Positions 48,601-59,497 of a stretch of DNA of 64,000 nt are shown here, one piece after another. This DNA comes from Brachynemurus nebulosus (taxonomy: Eukaryota; Arthropoda; Insecta; Neuroptera; Myrmeleontidae). The position numbers were made by a program, and so were the translations under genes. Location of the stretch: positions 11,724,501 to 11,788,500 of the forward strand of contig JAPWDM010000012.1 in assembly GCA_035578155.1 (NCBI GenBank), in the 5' to 3' direction. The notes beneath the pieces are model-generated. The model saw only the letters and a program-made list of their open reading frames with translations. It was not told the DNA's origin and ran no database searches. The stretch's first letter is position 1, and every line of letters begins with the position of its first letter.

Positions 48601-48998
48601 ATAAATATTTATTAATTTTTTTAATCTTTTTATCAAAGCATATGTTCACTATAAAAATTAAAAAATAGATAAATATATCAGTTGTATCATAAAACATGTC
48701 TTTCAAATAATTAATTTATAAATAAGTCATAAATATTCCTATAGATATGTAGTTATTTCCTCATTAGGCACATTTGTAAATTTTCTAAAATTTGTTAGTA
48801 TTCGAATAGTTCGAATAAAATCTCAAAAAATAATAAAAATTAAAATATTTTCCACAAAATAAATTGTTAACCTTTTATTAAGTCACTAGAAACGCTTCTT
48901 TTAGTTTTCGATTCAGTATATTAAAACTTCAGTATTATGTCGTCTCTGTACGTCAAACAACTGTAATCATCTTTCACATTATCATAATCATTGAATAA

Positions 48999-49769
48999 AT
49001 TAATTATAACATCCATACCTTTAATAAATTTTAGAAAAATTAGGAAAACTTTTATATGTAGAGTACAAAATCTTTAAAAAAAAATATAGGTTAATCATAC
49101 ATCGCCGTCCTTTTGAGGCACACTATTTCAGTATAAAAAATACCCCTGTCGCAGCATCCTGCATAACATAGCGAATTTCCATTTACAAAAGTACGTTTTT
49201 CTCGGAAACTAGTTGATATAGAGTAATTGTAAATAAAAAAAACCTTCTTTATGTGCTTTTTCCGCCTCATTCCGCCAAATTTTTTTCACGAAAAATGTCC
49301 AAAACCCCGTAAACGTTTTCACGAAATTTCTTAAAAATAAGATGTTTCGTTCTTGAGTTATCGTGCGGACACATTTATATATATGTTTAGTAAGTGTCCG
49401 CACGATAACTCAAGAACGAAACATGTTATTTTTAAGAAATTTCGTGAAAACGTTTACGCGGTTTTGGACATTTTTCGTAAAAAAAATTTGGCGGAATGAG
49501 GCGGAAAAATCACATAAAGAAGGTTTTTTTTATTTACAATTACTCTATATCAACTAGTTTCCGAGAAAAACGTACTTTTGTAAATGGAAATTCGCTATGT
49601 TATGCAGGATGCTGCGACAGGGGTATTTTTTATACTGAAATAGTGTGCCTCAAAAGGACGGCGATGTATGATTAACCTATATTTTTTTTTAAAGATTTTG
49701 TACTCTACATATAAAAGTTTTCCTAATTTTTCTAAAATTTATTAAAGGTATGGATGTTATAATTAATTT
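48999..49769. repeat. 771-bp near-perfect palindrome
   Basis: Arms 48999-49377 and 49393-49769 are reverse complements with only a handful of differences that I could see, around a ~15-bp centre (ATGTTTAGTAAG). Each arm contains the 3' half of a HINE (GCACGATAACTCAAGAACGA to GACAGGGGTA) plus about 150 bp of non-HINE flank (e.g. AAGGACGGCGATGTATGAT). Because the flank is mirrored too, this is an inverted duplication and not two separate insertions. Confidence 0.93.
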
Positions 49770-49774
49770 GAAAA

Positions 49775-49910
49775 ATAATCATTCTATTAATAATAATTTT
49801 TTTTTTATCAGAGGTTTCTTTCAGAAATAACTTCATTGATATATAAATGTCAAAACTGTTCGGACATATGATCGCGTTTCGGTATAGGGGTTAGGGGCTT
49901 TTACGTTATC
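49775..49910. repeat. right-end fragment of TIR element family F
   Basis: CATTCTATTAATAATAATTT through TTTCTTTCAGAAATAACTTC and GGGGCTTTTAC matches 29265-29388. It begins directly beyond the palindrome's right arm. Confidence 0.8.
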
Positions 49911-50640
49911 TACAAATAATAATTTTATGATTTTATTTAAAAACAACATTTTCAGAAAATACAGTCTGATTGACTGTGTTTCTTTGTCCTTGATTTATTA
50001 ATAGCAACCTCATTTTTGAAGCTCAGTATTTCATAAACGAAGCTAAAAATGAAAAATCGTAAATAAAATTTGAACTTCACTTTAACAGCCCTTTATCCAA
50101 TACAATATGATACCTGAGAAAAAATTTTTATCTATATTTTCCAATTTGTTTTCTTATTTTTTGCTATTCATTAATTGAATTGTACCTGCAGATTGTACAT
50201 GCAAAATTTCATGAAGCTTTTACAGTTGAGATCATATAAGTACAAACAATCTACAGAAAGCACTACTATAGGTCGCAACATCCTGCATAAATAGTGGAAT
50301 TGAACGCAAACATCACAGAAACTTTCCTGTTTGTGAATATTTTTGTCCAGTCCAATACAAAACAGAAAAATAAATATTTTTTACTTCTATTAAAAATTAA
50401 TATATGCACAATTTGCTCAGTTTTTATGAATATTAATTTACACATGCATAGTTTGTTTGAGAAATGAACTGCTCACTTGTTTTTATTATTATTTTGTTTT
50501 CGTAATTCATTTGTCATTGTTTCAAATTGAAATAATAAAACAAATGAACATGTACATAAGTACACCGAATGGAAGATTTCTCGAATAAAATACAAACAAT
50601 CGTGTTTGAACCCTTGCTTTTTTTTTCTTTTTTAACAAAA

Positions 50641-50800
50641 AGTCGTCAGCAGCAAGTTATACTTGCGCAAACAGTGTTCCGTATTATCAATTGTTATTAT
50701 GGATTTTAAGGTAGTACCGTCTAAAGTTAAAGAAAATGTTATTGATGAATAAATTTTATTTGTGGATTAAACTATTTTTTTCGATTTCAGAACGGTCGTA
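50641..50800. repeat. interspersed repeat shared with 9088-9250
   Basis: Same block order as 9088-9250: AGTTATACTTGCGCAAACAG, AGTGTTCCGTA, then ATTTCAGAACGGTCG. Unidentified family. Confidence 0.65.
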
Positions 50801-50861
50801 TCTTTACATTAACGGTCTCCACCTCCTTTCCTTTCAATAATTATTAGCAAGACTATTTATT

Positions 50862-51440
50862 TATTAACTTCCCATTGGAAGTTATTGTAAAGGATCCGAT
50901 TTTACGAATCGCTAATTTTGACATATCTCCACGTTTCAAGGTCACTAGAATCCGAATCCATCGTTTTTAGCGTGATGTCTGTGTGTGCGTTCGTTCGTTC
51001 GTTCGGCCGTTCGTTTGTTCGTTCGTGAATTTTTTTCGTCTCGCATATCTCGAGATGAAATTATGATATCAACTCCAGACTAATTTCATTAGATGCGTAA
51101 TCAAAAAATGAAGACCGGATAAAGTTTTCAGCAAATTCGGATTAGCGGTTTGTTTTTTGTGATAAAAAAACGGTATTAACTTTATAGATAACATAGATTA
51201 CATGGATTTTTTACCATGTCTATTATATAATGGCCTAAGAACCCTCTGTGATGTTAAAACGCCAGTAAATTATTGTAAAATTTAAAAAAATTATTTGTGA
51301 AATATTTTTTGTCTCGCGTATCTTAGAGAACAAATGATGTTATCATTTGTTTGATAAAGGTGGAGCCCCCACCCTTAGGTACAGAAGGCGAAGCCCCCGG
51401 TGTGGTGCAAGGGACAAAGCCTCTACCGGGGGTCCAGAGG
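50862..51440. repeat. possible repeat with (GTTC)n and GC-rich end
   Basis: A TTAACTTCCCATTGGAAGTTA hairpin starts it, (CGTT)n lies at about 50988-51027, and a markedly GC-rich segment (GAAGCCCCCGG, CGGGGGTCCAG) is near 51361-51445. The composition break and end-like motifs suggest a mobile element, but I could not define tips. Confidence 0.4.
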
Positions 51441-51444
51441 AGTA

Positions 51445-52690
51445 GTCCCCTGAATTAAAAAAGAAAAAAGTTATTCATTTGCAATAGTCTTTAAGGGTTT
51501 TTATTTATTTATTTATTTTTATTTTTAACAAATTTTTATTTATATGAAGTTACTTAAATCAGAAAATTCTTTAAAAATTTTTGTCGGTTTCCTTGGATAT
51601 TTTGCATCTACTATTTCTATGGATTTGTTAGTACGTAAAAATTGTTATATTTTTCGCGTACAGGTTTATCAGTTATTCCTTCTTTCGTCTTTAATTTTTG
51701 AAACTCATTTTCTAAAGGATTCACAAAAATACCCGTTTAACTAACACCTTGTGATCAATGCAAAAAGTGTCATCTGATTATTTCTTCAGATTTTTCTGAA
51801 CGGTCTTTTCGATGATAAGGGTCAGAAACAGCAATTTTTAAATGAACAAAAAATTACAGTTATATATTATATTATTGAATTCGTGCTTTACTAAGCTTTT
51901 TTTGATACCCTACTCGATGCTCTTGGGGAAATTAGTTTTCCATTTTTCCTCTGGGACAAATTAATCCCCAGAATCAAAATCTAACTTCATCTCTACAATT
52001 GAGCCACCATTTAGAGGCACCATGTGCTAAATTTATAGAATTTTCATATCGAATAGCTTAAAAAAAAATTGTCTGTAACGGATGGACGAACACCGAAATG
52101 ATTCTATAAGTGTTTCGTTTTGCCAATTTTGCTACGGAACACAAAACGAATTACCGTAATAACATCGAGGCAAATAACAAGTACATACATATATGCATAC
52201 AGTATCACAACAATTCATCATTTAAATAAATGCGGATATAATTACAATTGTACTGTAATTTTTTAATTTGTATAATATATATGCATATAATATATTTTGT
52301 GTGTGGTTTTTTAATTAGTAAATTTATTAATTATGATTTTAAAAATTGTTGTTTTATTTTTACGGATGTTGTTTAGATAAGTCTAAATAATCATAAAAAA
52401 TACAGTACTAAATACATAGGTTTTAATTTTACTAATAATAAGTGAGGTACTTGCTGAGTGAGGTATCTAATTATATGGGATGATTTATATTATTTTAATT
52501 AATGGTAGCATTTGCAAATAATCATATTAATTATGAAATTTGAATTTTGAACTTTTTTTTTCTAGGTTTAATTATCATTTCGTGTGTATTCAAATTGTGT
52601 AGATAAAAATCTTAAAGTACTGTTCAGCCACTACTTAATCAGATTGCAGAATGGGTTTTGTGATGGTCATGTGGCGCTAATGTTCTATTT
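51445..52690. other. intronic DNA, no exon found
   Basis: AT-rich. No frame or repeat assigned. Confidence 0.3.
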
Positions 52691-53453
52691 CAGTGTTTTT
52701 CAACCTTTCTCATGGCGCGTCAATACTTCGCGACCCCTACCCTCTGCTATTTCTAACTTTTATTCTATGTTATAAATATCGAATCCGTTGATCATTATTG
52801 GTTATTTTCAGTTAGATGTCAATTAAATACGTAACAAAGGACTTTAATCAGACATTTTTTTATATCGACATCGAAGTTGACGACTTATAGTAGTTTCTCA
52901 ACACGCGCGTGACTTGTGTGAGCGAGATATAGCGCGATATAATGATCGCTGCGTGGAGCATCAGGCGAGTAAATGATGACACTTTTGAATTCTTTGAATT
53001 GTGAATTCACTTTGAATTGTGTTTAAATTTATTGAATTGACTTGTTGTTTGTTGAGTAGTTGCTCACTGTCATTTATTGTCTAATATGCAAAATTCTGTG
53101 CTCATTTTAATTATTGAAAATGGATGAGTTTCTGGAAAGACATGCACAATCGTCAACTTCAAGTTCCAAGGAGAGTAATGAAACAAAAGCAAAGAAAAAG
53201 CGTCTATGTATATGGTGACAATTATTTAAAACTCGGATTTACTGTTATTAAAAATAAGCCGCAGTTATTTGTTTTGAAATTTTATCAAGCAAAAGTATGA
53301 AACCATCACATTAATGTAACCTTTAATTAACCTTTTCTTTATTAAATATTATATATTGAACTAGAGTGGTTTTATTGTTAAAGTAACTGCGACCTCCTTA
53401 AAAAGGCTTCTCAACCCCCCAGGGGGTCGCGACCCACCGGTTGAAAAACACTG
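52691..53453 (+). mobile_element. hAT element with transposase relic
   Basis: Tips CAGTGTTTTTCAACC and GGTTGAAAAACACTG are perfect inverted repeats. The 8-bp duplication is TTCTATTT (52683-52690) against TTCTATTG (53454-53461), 7 of 8 matching. GGGGGTCGCGACCC near the right end is a common hAT end motif. It holds the start of a transposase gene (53120). Confidence 0.93.
53120..53312 (+). pseudogene. hAT transposase N-terminus (ZBED-like), frameshifted
   Basis: An ATG at 53120 opens MDEFLERHAQSS followed by Ser/Lys-rich sequence. After a frame change near 53210 the text reads 'GDNYLKLGFTVI', and after another, 'ICFEILSSKSMKPSH'. This order (MDxFL start, basic linker, YLxxGFT, CxxCxxLSxxxMKPSxLxxH) is that of hAT transposases related to ZBED/ZMYM-type domesticated genes, where it forms a BED-type zinc finger. 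The catalytic part is absent. I rely on recalled family patterns. Confidence 0.78.
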
Positions 53454-53574
53454 TTCTATTGGTTTTTTTAAAGGGAAAAGTTCGCTTTTATGTAAAGATG
53501 CACTTTTAGGCTATAGGTCTTGTAGTAACTTTTTATTTTATGTTGGTTTTTTATAAAGGAAAAATATAGCTAAA

Positions 53575-54080
53575 CCTTTTTTTATGCGGTCCTTTTTTGT
53601 GCGATTTAAAAAAAATGGTGATTTCAATGCATAGTGTGAATCGAAATCAAGAGAAAGTAAGAAACTTAAACGTTACCTATATTAACTTTTTTTGATAAAA
53701 ATACTTTTTAATGGTTTTTAAGCATTTAATCAGTACACTACATAAGAATGTTATTGCATCATTTAGTTTTTTCACAGATGTATTAGTCACAATTTTCATA
53801 ATATCATAAAAGTGAAATAAAATGTTCCCACGTGAAAATTAATGCTTTATCTTGTTTATAAAAGCAACTTCTAAGGAAATTTCTAATTTTTGAGCGTTTT
53901 GAGTTTTGTTTTTTCGATGACAATTTTTTTATGCGGTCCCGATCAACCGCATAAAAAAAGTTTTTTTACAATTTGGACCAAACTAATCTTTTTATAGCTA
54001 TTATATTTTTGAATATATTTTTTTTGTGCGATTTTTTTTATGCGGTCCCTATCCACCGTACAAAAAAAGGATCAACTGTA
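53575..54080. mobile_element. possible pogo/Tigger-like remnant
   Basis: Several TTTTTTATGCGGTCC units in both orientations lead to a right end AAAAAGGATCAACTG|TA, which resembles Tigger/pogo tips with a TA target. No matching left tip was found. Confidence 0.4.
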
Positions 54081-54210
54081 TGCTGAAAAAATTAGGAACC
54101 GGCAATTAACACTAATTTCCTTATTCTAAATCGAATGTGGTATTTTTAATAATATATTTGCAATGTGTATGGAATTTAAGCCTTCATTTTTGCAGATTGT
54201 ATATCTAAAC

Positions 54211-55256
54211 CACAGACCAATGAACACTATTATATTATACTATTAAACAAAGCGTAAAGCCAGTTTGTATAGGAATTTTTCTTGAAGCAGGTAACAGGGT
54301 GAGACGACTGAGATTTAAGGAATATAATATATTATGTCAATTTTTGAGCAAATGTGACTATAATTATTGCAGGACATAATTTGTAGTGATGAGCAAAATT
54401 AGTCTTGGTCTTGCAGTCTTGTCTTGGTCTTACATTTTTTGCAAGACCAAGACTAAAACCAAGACTGTGTATACCAAGACCAAGACTATAAGTATGGCTG
54501 CAAGACCAAGACCAAGACTGTGTATACCAAGACCAAGACTATAAGTATGGCTGCAAGACCAAGACCAAGACTGTGTATACCAAGACCAAGACCAAGACTA
54601 TACAATAATAATAATTTTGTATAAAATAGCCCACAGTTTTCGCTCTTAATATTATAATCATTCACCAAGACTATAAGTATGGCTGCAAGACCAATACCAA
54701 GACTCAAGTGAACAAGACCAAGAAAAAAACAAGACTCTTGTTAAACTATTTAAATAGTTTGAAAGTATACCTAATTGATACCGTAAAAAGTGAAAATTCT
54801 GATTTTAGAAGGAAAGAATTCGCTAATAAAAAAATGCACGAAAGTGCAAGATTTTTCAGCAATACCAAGACCAAGACCAAAACTCAAACTACTCTATCAA
54901 GACCAAGACCAAGATTCTTAATGCAAGAACAAGACCAAGACCAAGACTTGACAGTCTTGGTCTTGGTCTTGCTCATTACTAAATTTGTATACGTACGTAT
55001 TTTGAAAATAAAACGAATACCACTTTCTTTCTTTCAAAATTTTGCAGCTTCTCAAAAATGTAAAATTTTATTATCGATATTATATTTTGACAATAATTAT
55101 TTGAAAACGTTACTACGGATACCAACGGTTATTGCATTGATTACTAGATTATAGAATACTATTAGGTCGGAACTGGGTCGTATCTGGCTGCCTCAATTAT
55201 ATTTTTACATAATTAATCTATATGTATAATATAATGTATATGTTCATTTGTCTGTG
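54211..55256. mobile_element. family G MITE, copy 1 (interrupted)
   Basis: Tips CACAGACCAATGAACA and TGTTCATTTGTCTGTG are inverted. The 8-bp duplication is ATCTAAAC/ATCTATAC (54203-54210, 55257-55264). Copy 2 at 56492-56892 is inverted and lacks the CAAGAC insertion carried here at 54384-54981. An 8-bp duplication fits a hAT-type element. The track-like ORF over 54708-55154 is read across repeats and is not a gene. Confidence 0.88.
54384..54981. mobile_element. hAT-type CAAGAC MITE, copy 4
   Basis: Left tip TAGTGATGAGCAAA, right tip GCTCATTACTA. The empty site in family G copy 2 (reverse strand, ACATAATTTGTATACG, near 56735-56750) shows AATTTG duplicated on the two sides here; two further bases of the expected 8-bp duplication are lost on the right. 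The left half has an internal duplication of the TATGGCTGCAAGACC block. Confidence 0.92.
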
Positions 55257-55264
55257 ATCTATAC

Positions 55265-56491
55265 TCAATAGTTTTCGAGCTACTTTAAGCGTTACAAATT
55301 TTTTCAACTGTACCCCAGCGAAAAAAACTTATCCATTTAAAATGTTACCGAGTGATTTGGCAGCTTTTCTAAATTATTCAAACTACATTGACATTTCAAA
55401 CCAAAACCTCTGTCTGATTCTGATTGTAACTTTTTAAAACAAACCAAAAAATTTCAGTCAGGTTCTATTACGTAAACATATTGTGTAATAATAGCTACAA
55501 AAAATCAGTTATATTATTCATGAATGACCGAAAAAAAATTTAAATATATTTAAAAATCATTTTTTATAATTATTTTCTTTTATTAATGTAATATAAACTA
55601 CAATAAAATTTAAATAATTATCCTTGAAATCCCGTTACAATTCATTCCCCTCCTGTAATATGATTTCTTTTTTTTGTTGTACGCATAATGGCAAAAAAAT
55701 GAAGTCAGCAACTTTTTTTGTTTCGAAAAAAAAGAAAAAACAATTTTTCACTGCAAATAAAATAAAAGACGGCGAGGAGACAGAAAAAAATCGTTTTATA
55801 ATAGAAACAAGTTATAAAAAATTGAATATTTGTTCACTCACTTTAACTTACATTTACTTCGTGTCAGTTAGAGAGAGCGAGGAGTATGTGTGTTTGTATA
55901 TTGTTCTTTATCTGAATAATTCAGATAAGTAAATAAAATTAATACAGTTACCTACCCGAACAAAAGAATAGCATTGCGTACAAGATGATAATGATTATGT
56001 ATAGTGTTTCGTGTATTTTTTCCTACAGGATTCTTTTCCCGGGGTCCGAGAAATAAAAAATTATCCGAATGATGATACGGTAAATATCAAAAGTGTGTAT
56101 TTGTTGAATAAATTTGAAATTACAGGGTCTTCATGCAAAAATGATATACATATAAATAAAACTATACTATCATTTACCCAAGGCTTCGGTACCGCCTCTG
56201 TTATTCTACAAAGTTTTTGAATTGGTTGATTAAGCGGTTAAAGTGTTACGGCAAAATAAACAACGTTTTAAATAAATTTTCGCATCGAATCAGATGTTTT
56301 CTTAGGATAAAAAGTAGCCTAAGTCCTTCTCTGTCTGTTGAGGTCGATTGGTTTACATTTATATTAAATTGTATACATTTGAAAGCTTTATTTTGTGAAA
56401 ATCGATATTAAAAAAATGTGAGAATAATTTACTGTCACTCTTCACTAAATTAAGTTGTTTAGTTACGAGCTAGATTTTCATCAGGTAAAAT
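55265..56491. other. intronic DNA, no exon found
   Basis: Frames at 55624-55932, 56011-56220 and 56217-56411 are Lys/Phe/Ile-rich with no domain, no flanking splice pattern and no similarity between them. I do not call them genes. Confidence 0.3.
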
Positions 56492-56892
56492 CACAGACCA
56501 ATGAACATATTATATATTATATAGACTAATTATATAAATGTATAATTGAAGTTACGACCAAGTTCCGACCTTAATAGTATTCTGTAATATAGTATAGGAT
56601 GGTATCCGTAGTAATGTTTTCAAATAATTATTGTAAAAAAATAATATTGGTAATAAAATTTTACTTTTTTGAGAAGAAACTGCAAAATTATGAAAGAAAA
56701 AAAGGTGTATTCGCTTTATTTTCAAAATACGTACGTATACAAATTATGTCCTGCAATTAATATTACCTATAGTCGAATTTGCTCAAAAACAGACATTATT
56801 GATATGACTGTTACCTGCTTCAAGGAAAATGCCTACAAACTGACTTTACGCTTTGTCTAGTAGTATAATATAATAGTGTTCATTGGTCTGTG
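56492..56892. mobile_element. family G MITE, copy 2 (intact, empty site)
   Basis: Tips CACAGACCAATGAACA and TGTTCATTGGTCTGTG are perfect. Flanks GGTAAAAT (56484-56491) and GCTAAAAC (56893-56900) match at 6 of 8 positions. It is 401 bp and the reverse complement of copy 1 without the hAT insertion. Confidence 0.9.
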
Positions 56893-57168
56893 GCTAAAAC
56901 ACAATTAAAGAATTCTTTTTGGGACCATAACACTATCCAGTTAGGCTTTAGTTCGGAAAGGACGTCTTCAGTTGTGATGATGAGTTAATTATTTGAAAGT
57001 TAGCTCGTAACTGAAGGGTTAAATTTATGAAAAAAGTAACAGAGTAAAAACTTAAAGCAAATTCAGAAATTACAGTACTGATTTTGAAAACTAAGCTATT
57101 CCGGATGAATATGCCTTATATTTAATTCTTAAGATAATTCTTAAAAAAAAATTAGGGTTTTGCAAGAT

Positions 57169-57597
57169 CTGGAGTGTTCAAGCAAAAGGCAACTAGTCAA
57201 AAATTTTCGAATTTGATGTTTGTACATAATTAAATAGTTATGATAATTCCCTACAGATTTCTAATATTATTTTTTATTAAAAAGTATTAATTTACATAAA
57301 AAAAATCTAAAGTTGGGTCGTTCAAGCAAAGAAGTACAAGTCCTATTTAAGAACAGTGATGGAAAATATCATGTGACTGGTCATGTGATCAGTCATTATC
57401 TATTTATGTCCAAGTAATTTGATTTGTATAAAGAACGAAAAAAATAAATGCTTCTATTTCTAACAAAAAGAGCGGTAATTCAGTTTGTAGTGCCTCTCTT
57501 CGTCGGTTTTTAATTTAATCTTTTTCTAAAATCGTTTTTTCTATTTTTCCTAAAATTGTCAAATTGTGACAAATGTCTCTTTGCTTGAACGCTCCAG
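57169..57597. mobile_element. MITE H
   Basis: Tips CTGGAGTGTTCAAGCAAA and, inverted, CTGGAGCGTTCAAGCAAA, with AGAT on each side (57165-57168, 57598-57601). An extra copy of the tip motif (GGTCGTTCAAGCAAAG) lies inside at about 57316. It abuts the decayed coding stretch that follows. Confidence 0.72.
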
Positions 57598-58164
57598 AGA
57601 TATTGTGATATTTATAAAATCAATTTCGGACAAAATACGCTATTTGATTTCGACTTAGGTAGATATGTTAACTTAGATTTTACAGAAGAAGCAAATTTTA
57701 CAATACAAGAAAGAATTGTGAATTGTGAAACAGATATTTCACTTGGTGTGCCCCAGCGGATTAAGAAAAAAAATTATTTTAGTGATAACGCTATAAACAC
57801 TATTTCGAGTAAAGCTCTGGAAAACCCTGTAAGTACCGAATGTCAAAAGAAAATGATTTCAGCACGATGACGTACGCAGATTTGTTTTCGCTAAAATAAT
57901 TAATGGATATATTCACCCTCAAAAAAATACACCCGATCCCGAAAATATAATAGAAATTTCAGTCAGACTTGCTGAATTTTGACGTTACTTGCGCGCGTTG
58001 GAATTAAAATAATTTTTTTGAGGAAATTTGATTCGATCCATGACTTGGTATCTTATTCTGAATCTTTACAATATAATTCATCAAATATTTTAGAACCCCT
58101 AGCGCATGAAATAGAGTCATGCTTGAACAAATATGTAAAAATAAAATTAAATAGGAGAAATTAA
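57589..58164 (+). pseudogene. decayed coding sequence, family not recognised
   Basis: Three stop-free frames follow one another with no gap: 57589-57870 (ending QKKMISAR), 57866-57982 (includes 'DDVRRFVFAKIINGYIHP' and 'ENIIEISVRLAEF'), and 57979-58164 (includes 'FDSIHDLVSYSESLQ' and 'EPLAHEIESCLNKYVK'). Two single-base frameshifts would explain the change of frame. Composition is protein-like (mixed charged and hydrophobic, amphipathic C-terminus) and unlike the low-complexity frames elsewhere. There is no initiating Met; the left side is cut by MITE H. It could be a transposon gene, an ancient integrated viral gene or a lost host exon. I cannot choose. Confidence 0.5.
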
Positions 58165-58575
58165 TGCAAAGAGATAGGTACATATAATAAAATTAAATGG
58201 TGGAATTATATCTATACGATTTAAACCGAATCCATACAACTTAAAAATTCATTAATCTGTGTCACAAGAGATGAACAGAAACAATTAGTCTTTGAATTAA
58301 CTCTACTATCGCATCGGTTAGTATGTATATTTGAAAACTGTTTCGAAGTTCAGCAGTCAACCCCAATACTTCAGCAGTGTCGTCGTACCAAGAGATACGA
58401 TAGGTTGCATCACCCATCACCGAATGAGGTATATGTAGTTCACAATTCACTTATTTCGTATAAATACGAAAATTAATAAAACCGAATTAAAATGAAATAG
58501 ACAATATGCTATACCAATTAATCAGTTTCGCTATCTTTGTTTTGTTTGAAACGGTGACATGGTTATTTAAGTATT

Positions 58576-58578
<3 letters not shown>

Positions 58579-58635
<57 letters not shown>
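58579..58635. repeat. (TA)n microsatellite
   Basis: A pure TA run not obviously part of a HINE copy. Confidence 0.95.
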
Positions 58636-58637
<2 letters not shown>

Positions 58638-58713
58638 TTTTTTACAATTTTTTAATTTCACATTTTTTCGGTTCACAGGAAAAAAAAACTATTGAAAAAC
58701 TGGTCGATTTTTG

Positions 58714-59129
58714 TAGGGCCGGACCTAGCGTAAGTGGCGCCCAGAGCCCGGTAAACAAATGGCGCGCCTGTAGAAAAAAACGAGTGACGAGAAAAAAGAA
58801 AAAGAAAATACCCTTGTTGCAGCATCCTGCATAACATAGCGAATTTCCGTTTATAAAAATTCGTTTTTCTCGCAAACTAGTTGACATAGAAAAAAGTTTA
58901 ACGACCTTTTTTATGTAATTTTTTCTTCTCTCTTAAATGATGTAAAAAAATTTCACAAAATTTTTGAATAAGTGGAAATTTTGGCAAAAAACTTATTTTT
59001 TGCAAGAACAAAAACCATGTTCCTGGCATCCGACGTGTCTGGCTGACGAACTCATCCAAGGGTTTGGGACTTCCAATGCTCTCACCAAGTTTCGTAAAAA
59101 TTGGATACTTTGTTCGAGAGTTATCGCGC

Positions 59130-59179
<50 letters not shown>

Positions 59180-59406
59180 ATTTTAGTGAATATTATTTTC
59201 GGTTTCTAGGGACCTCAAAATAAATTTCTGCCATAGTCCCGGGCTCAGGTCGCGTCATGACAGTGGCTGTAATAGCTGAATTCCATTCTGGAAATTCGCT
59301 AAAACGTCTCATACCCTAATTTTGGCGCCCTCTTTTTCACTCTTTGGCGCCCGTTAAGACCTACCGCCTGGGGCACGTGCTCCGCCCCCCCCTAGATCCG
59401 GCCCTG
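58714..59406. mobile_element. hAT-type element split by a HINE
   Basis: Tips TAGGGCCGGACCTAG and CTAGATCCGGCCCTG, flanked by an exact 8-bp duplication GATTTTTG (58706-58713, 59407-59414). Its own DNA is GC-rich against the background (GGCGCCC repeated). The HINE at 58807-59303 occupies most of it, leaving about 200 bp of hAT sequence. Confidence 0.9.
58807..59303 (-). mobile_element. HINE/DINE-like element, complete, nested in hAT
   Basis: On the minus strand: AGCGAATTTCC start, (TA)n at about 59133-59171, GCGCGATAACTCTCGAACA, subterminal ATTCGCT, hairpin GCAGGATGCTGC, tip ending GGGTA. AAAA on both sides in plus orientation equals TTTT flanks in element orientation. Confidence 0.85.
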
Positions 59407-59497
59407 GATTTTTGTACAATGGGTGAGCAAGTTATAAACACCGCACCGGTTGTTTCTTACAGTTTTTGAAATTGTAGTTGAAATAATTCTCTTATTA

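Noticed and set aside
49209..49557. Two near-identical 64-residue ORFs on opposite strands
   Set aside because: They are mirror images produced by the 771-bp palindrome, not a duplicated gene.
55624..55932. 102-residue Lys-rich + strand frame
   Set aside because: Low-complexity Lys/Phe content from A/T runs, with no motif.
58262..58450. Minus-strand 62-residue frame with a protein-like composition
   Set aside because: No recognisable family, no splice or promoter context and no second copy. Too short to support on composition alone, though it lies near the decayed coding stretch at 57.6-58.2 kb.
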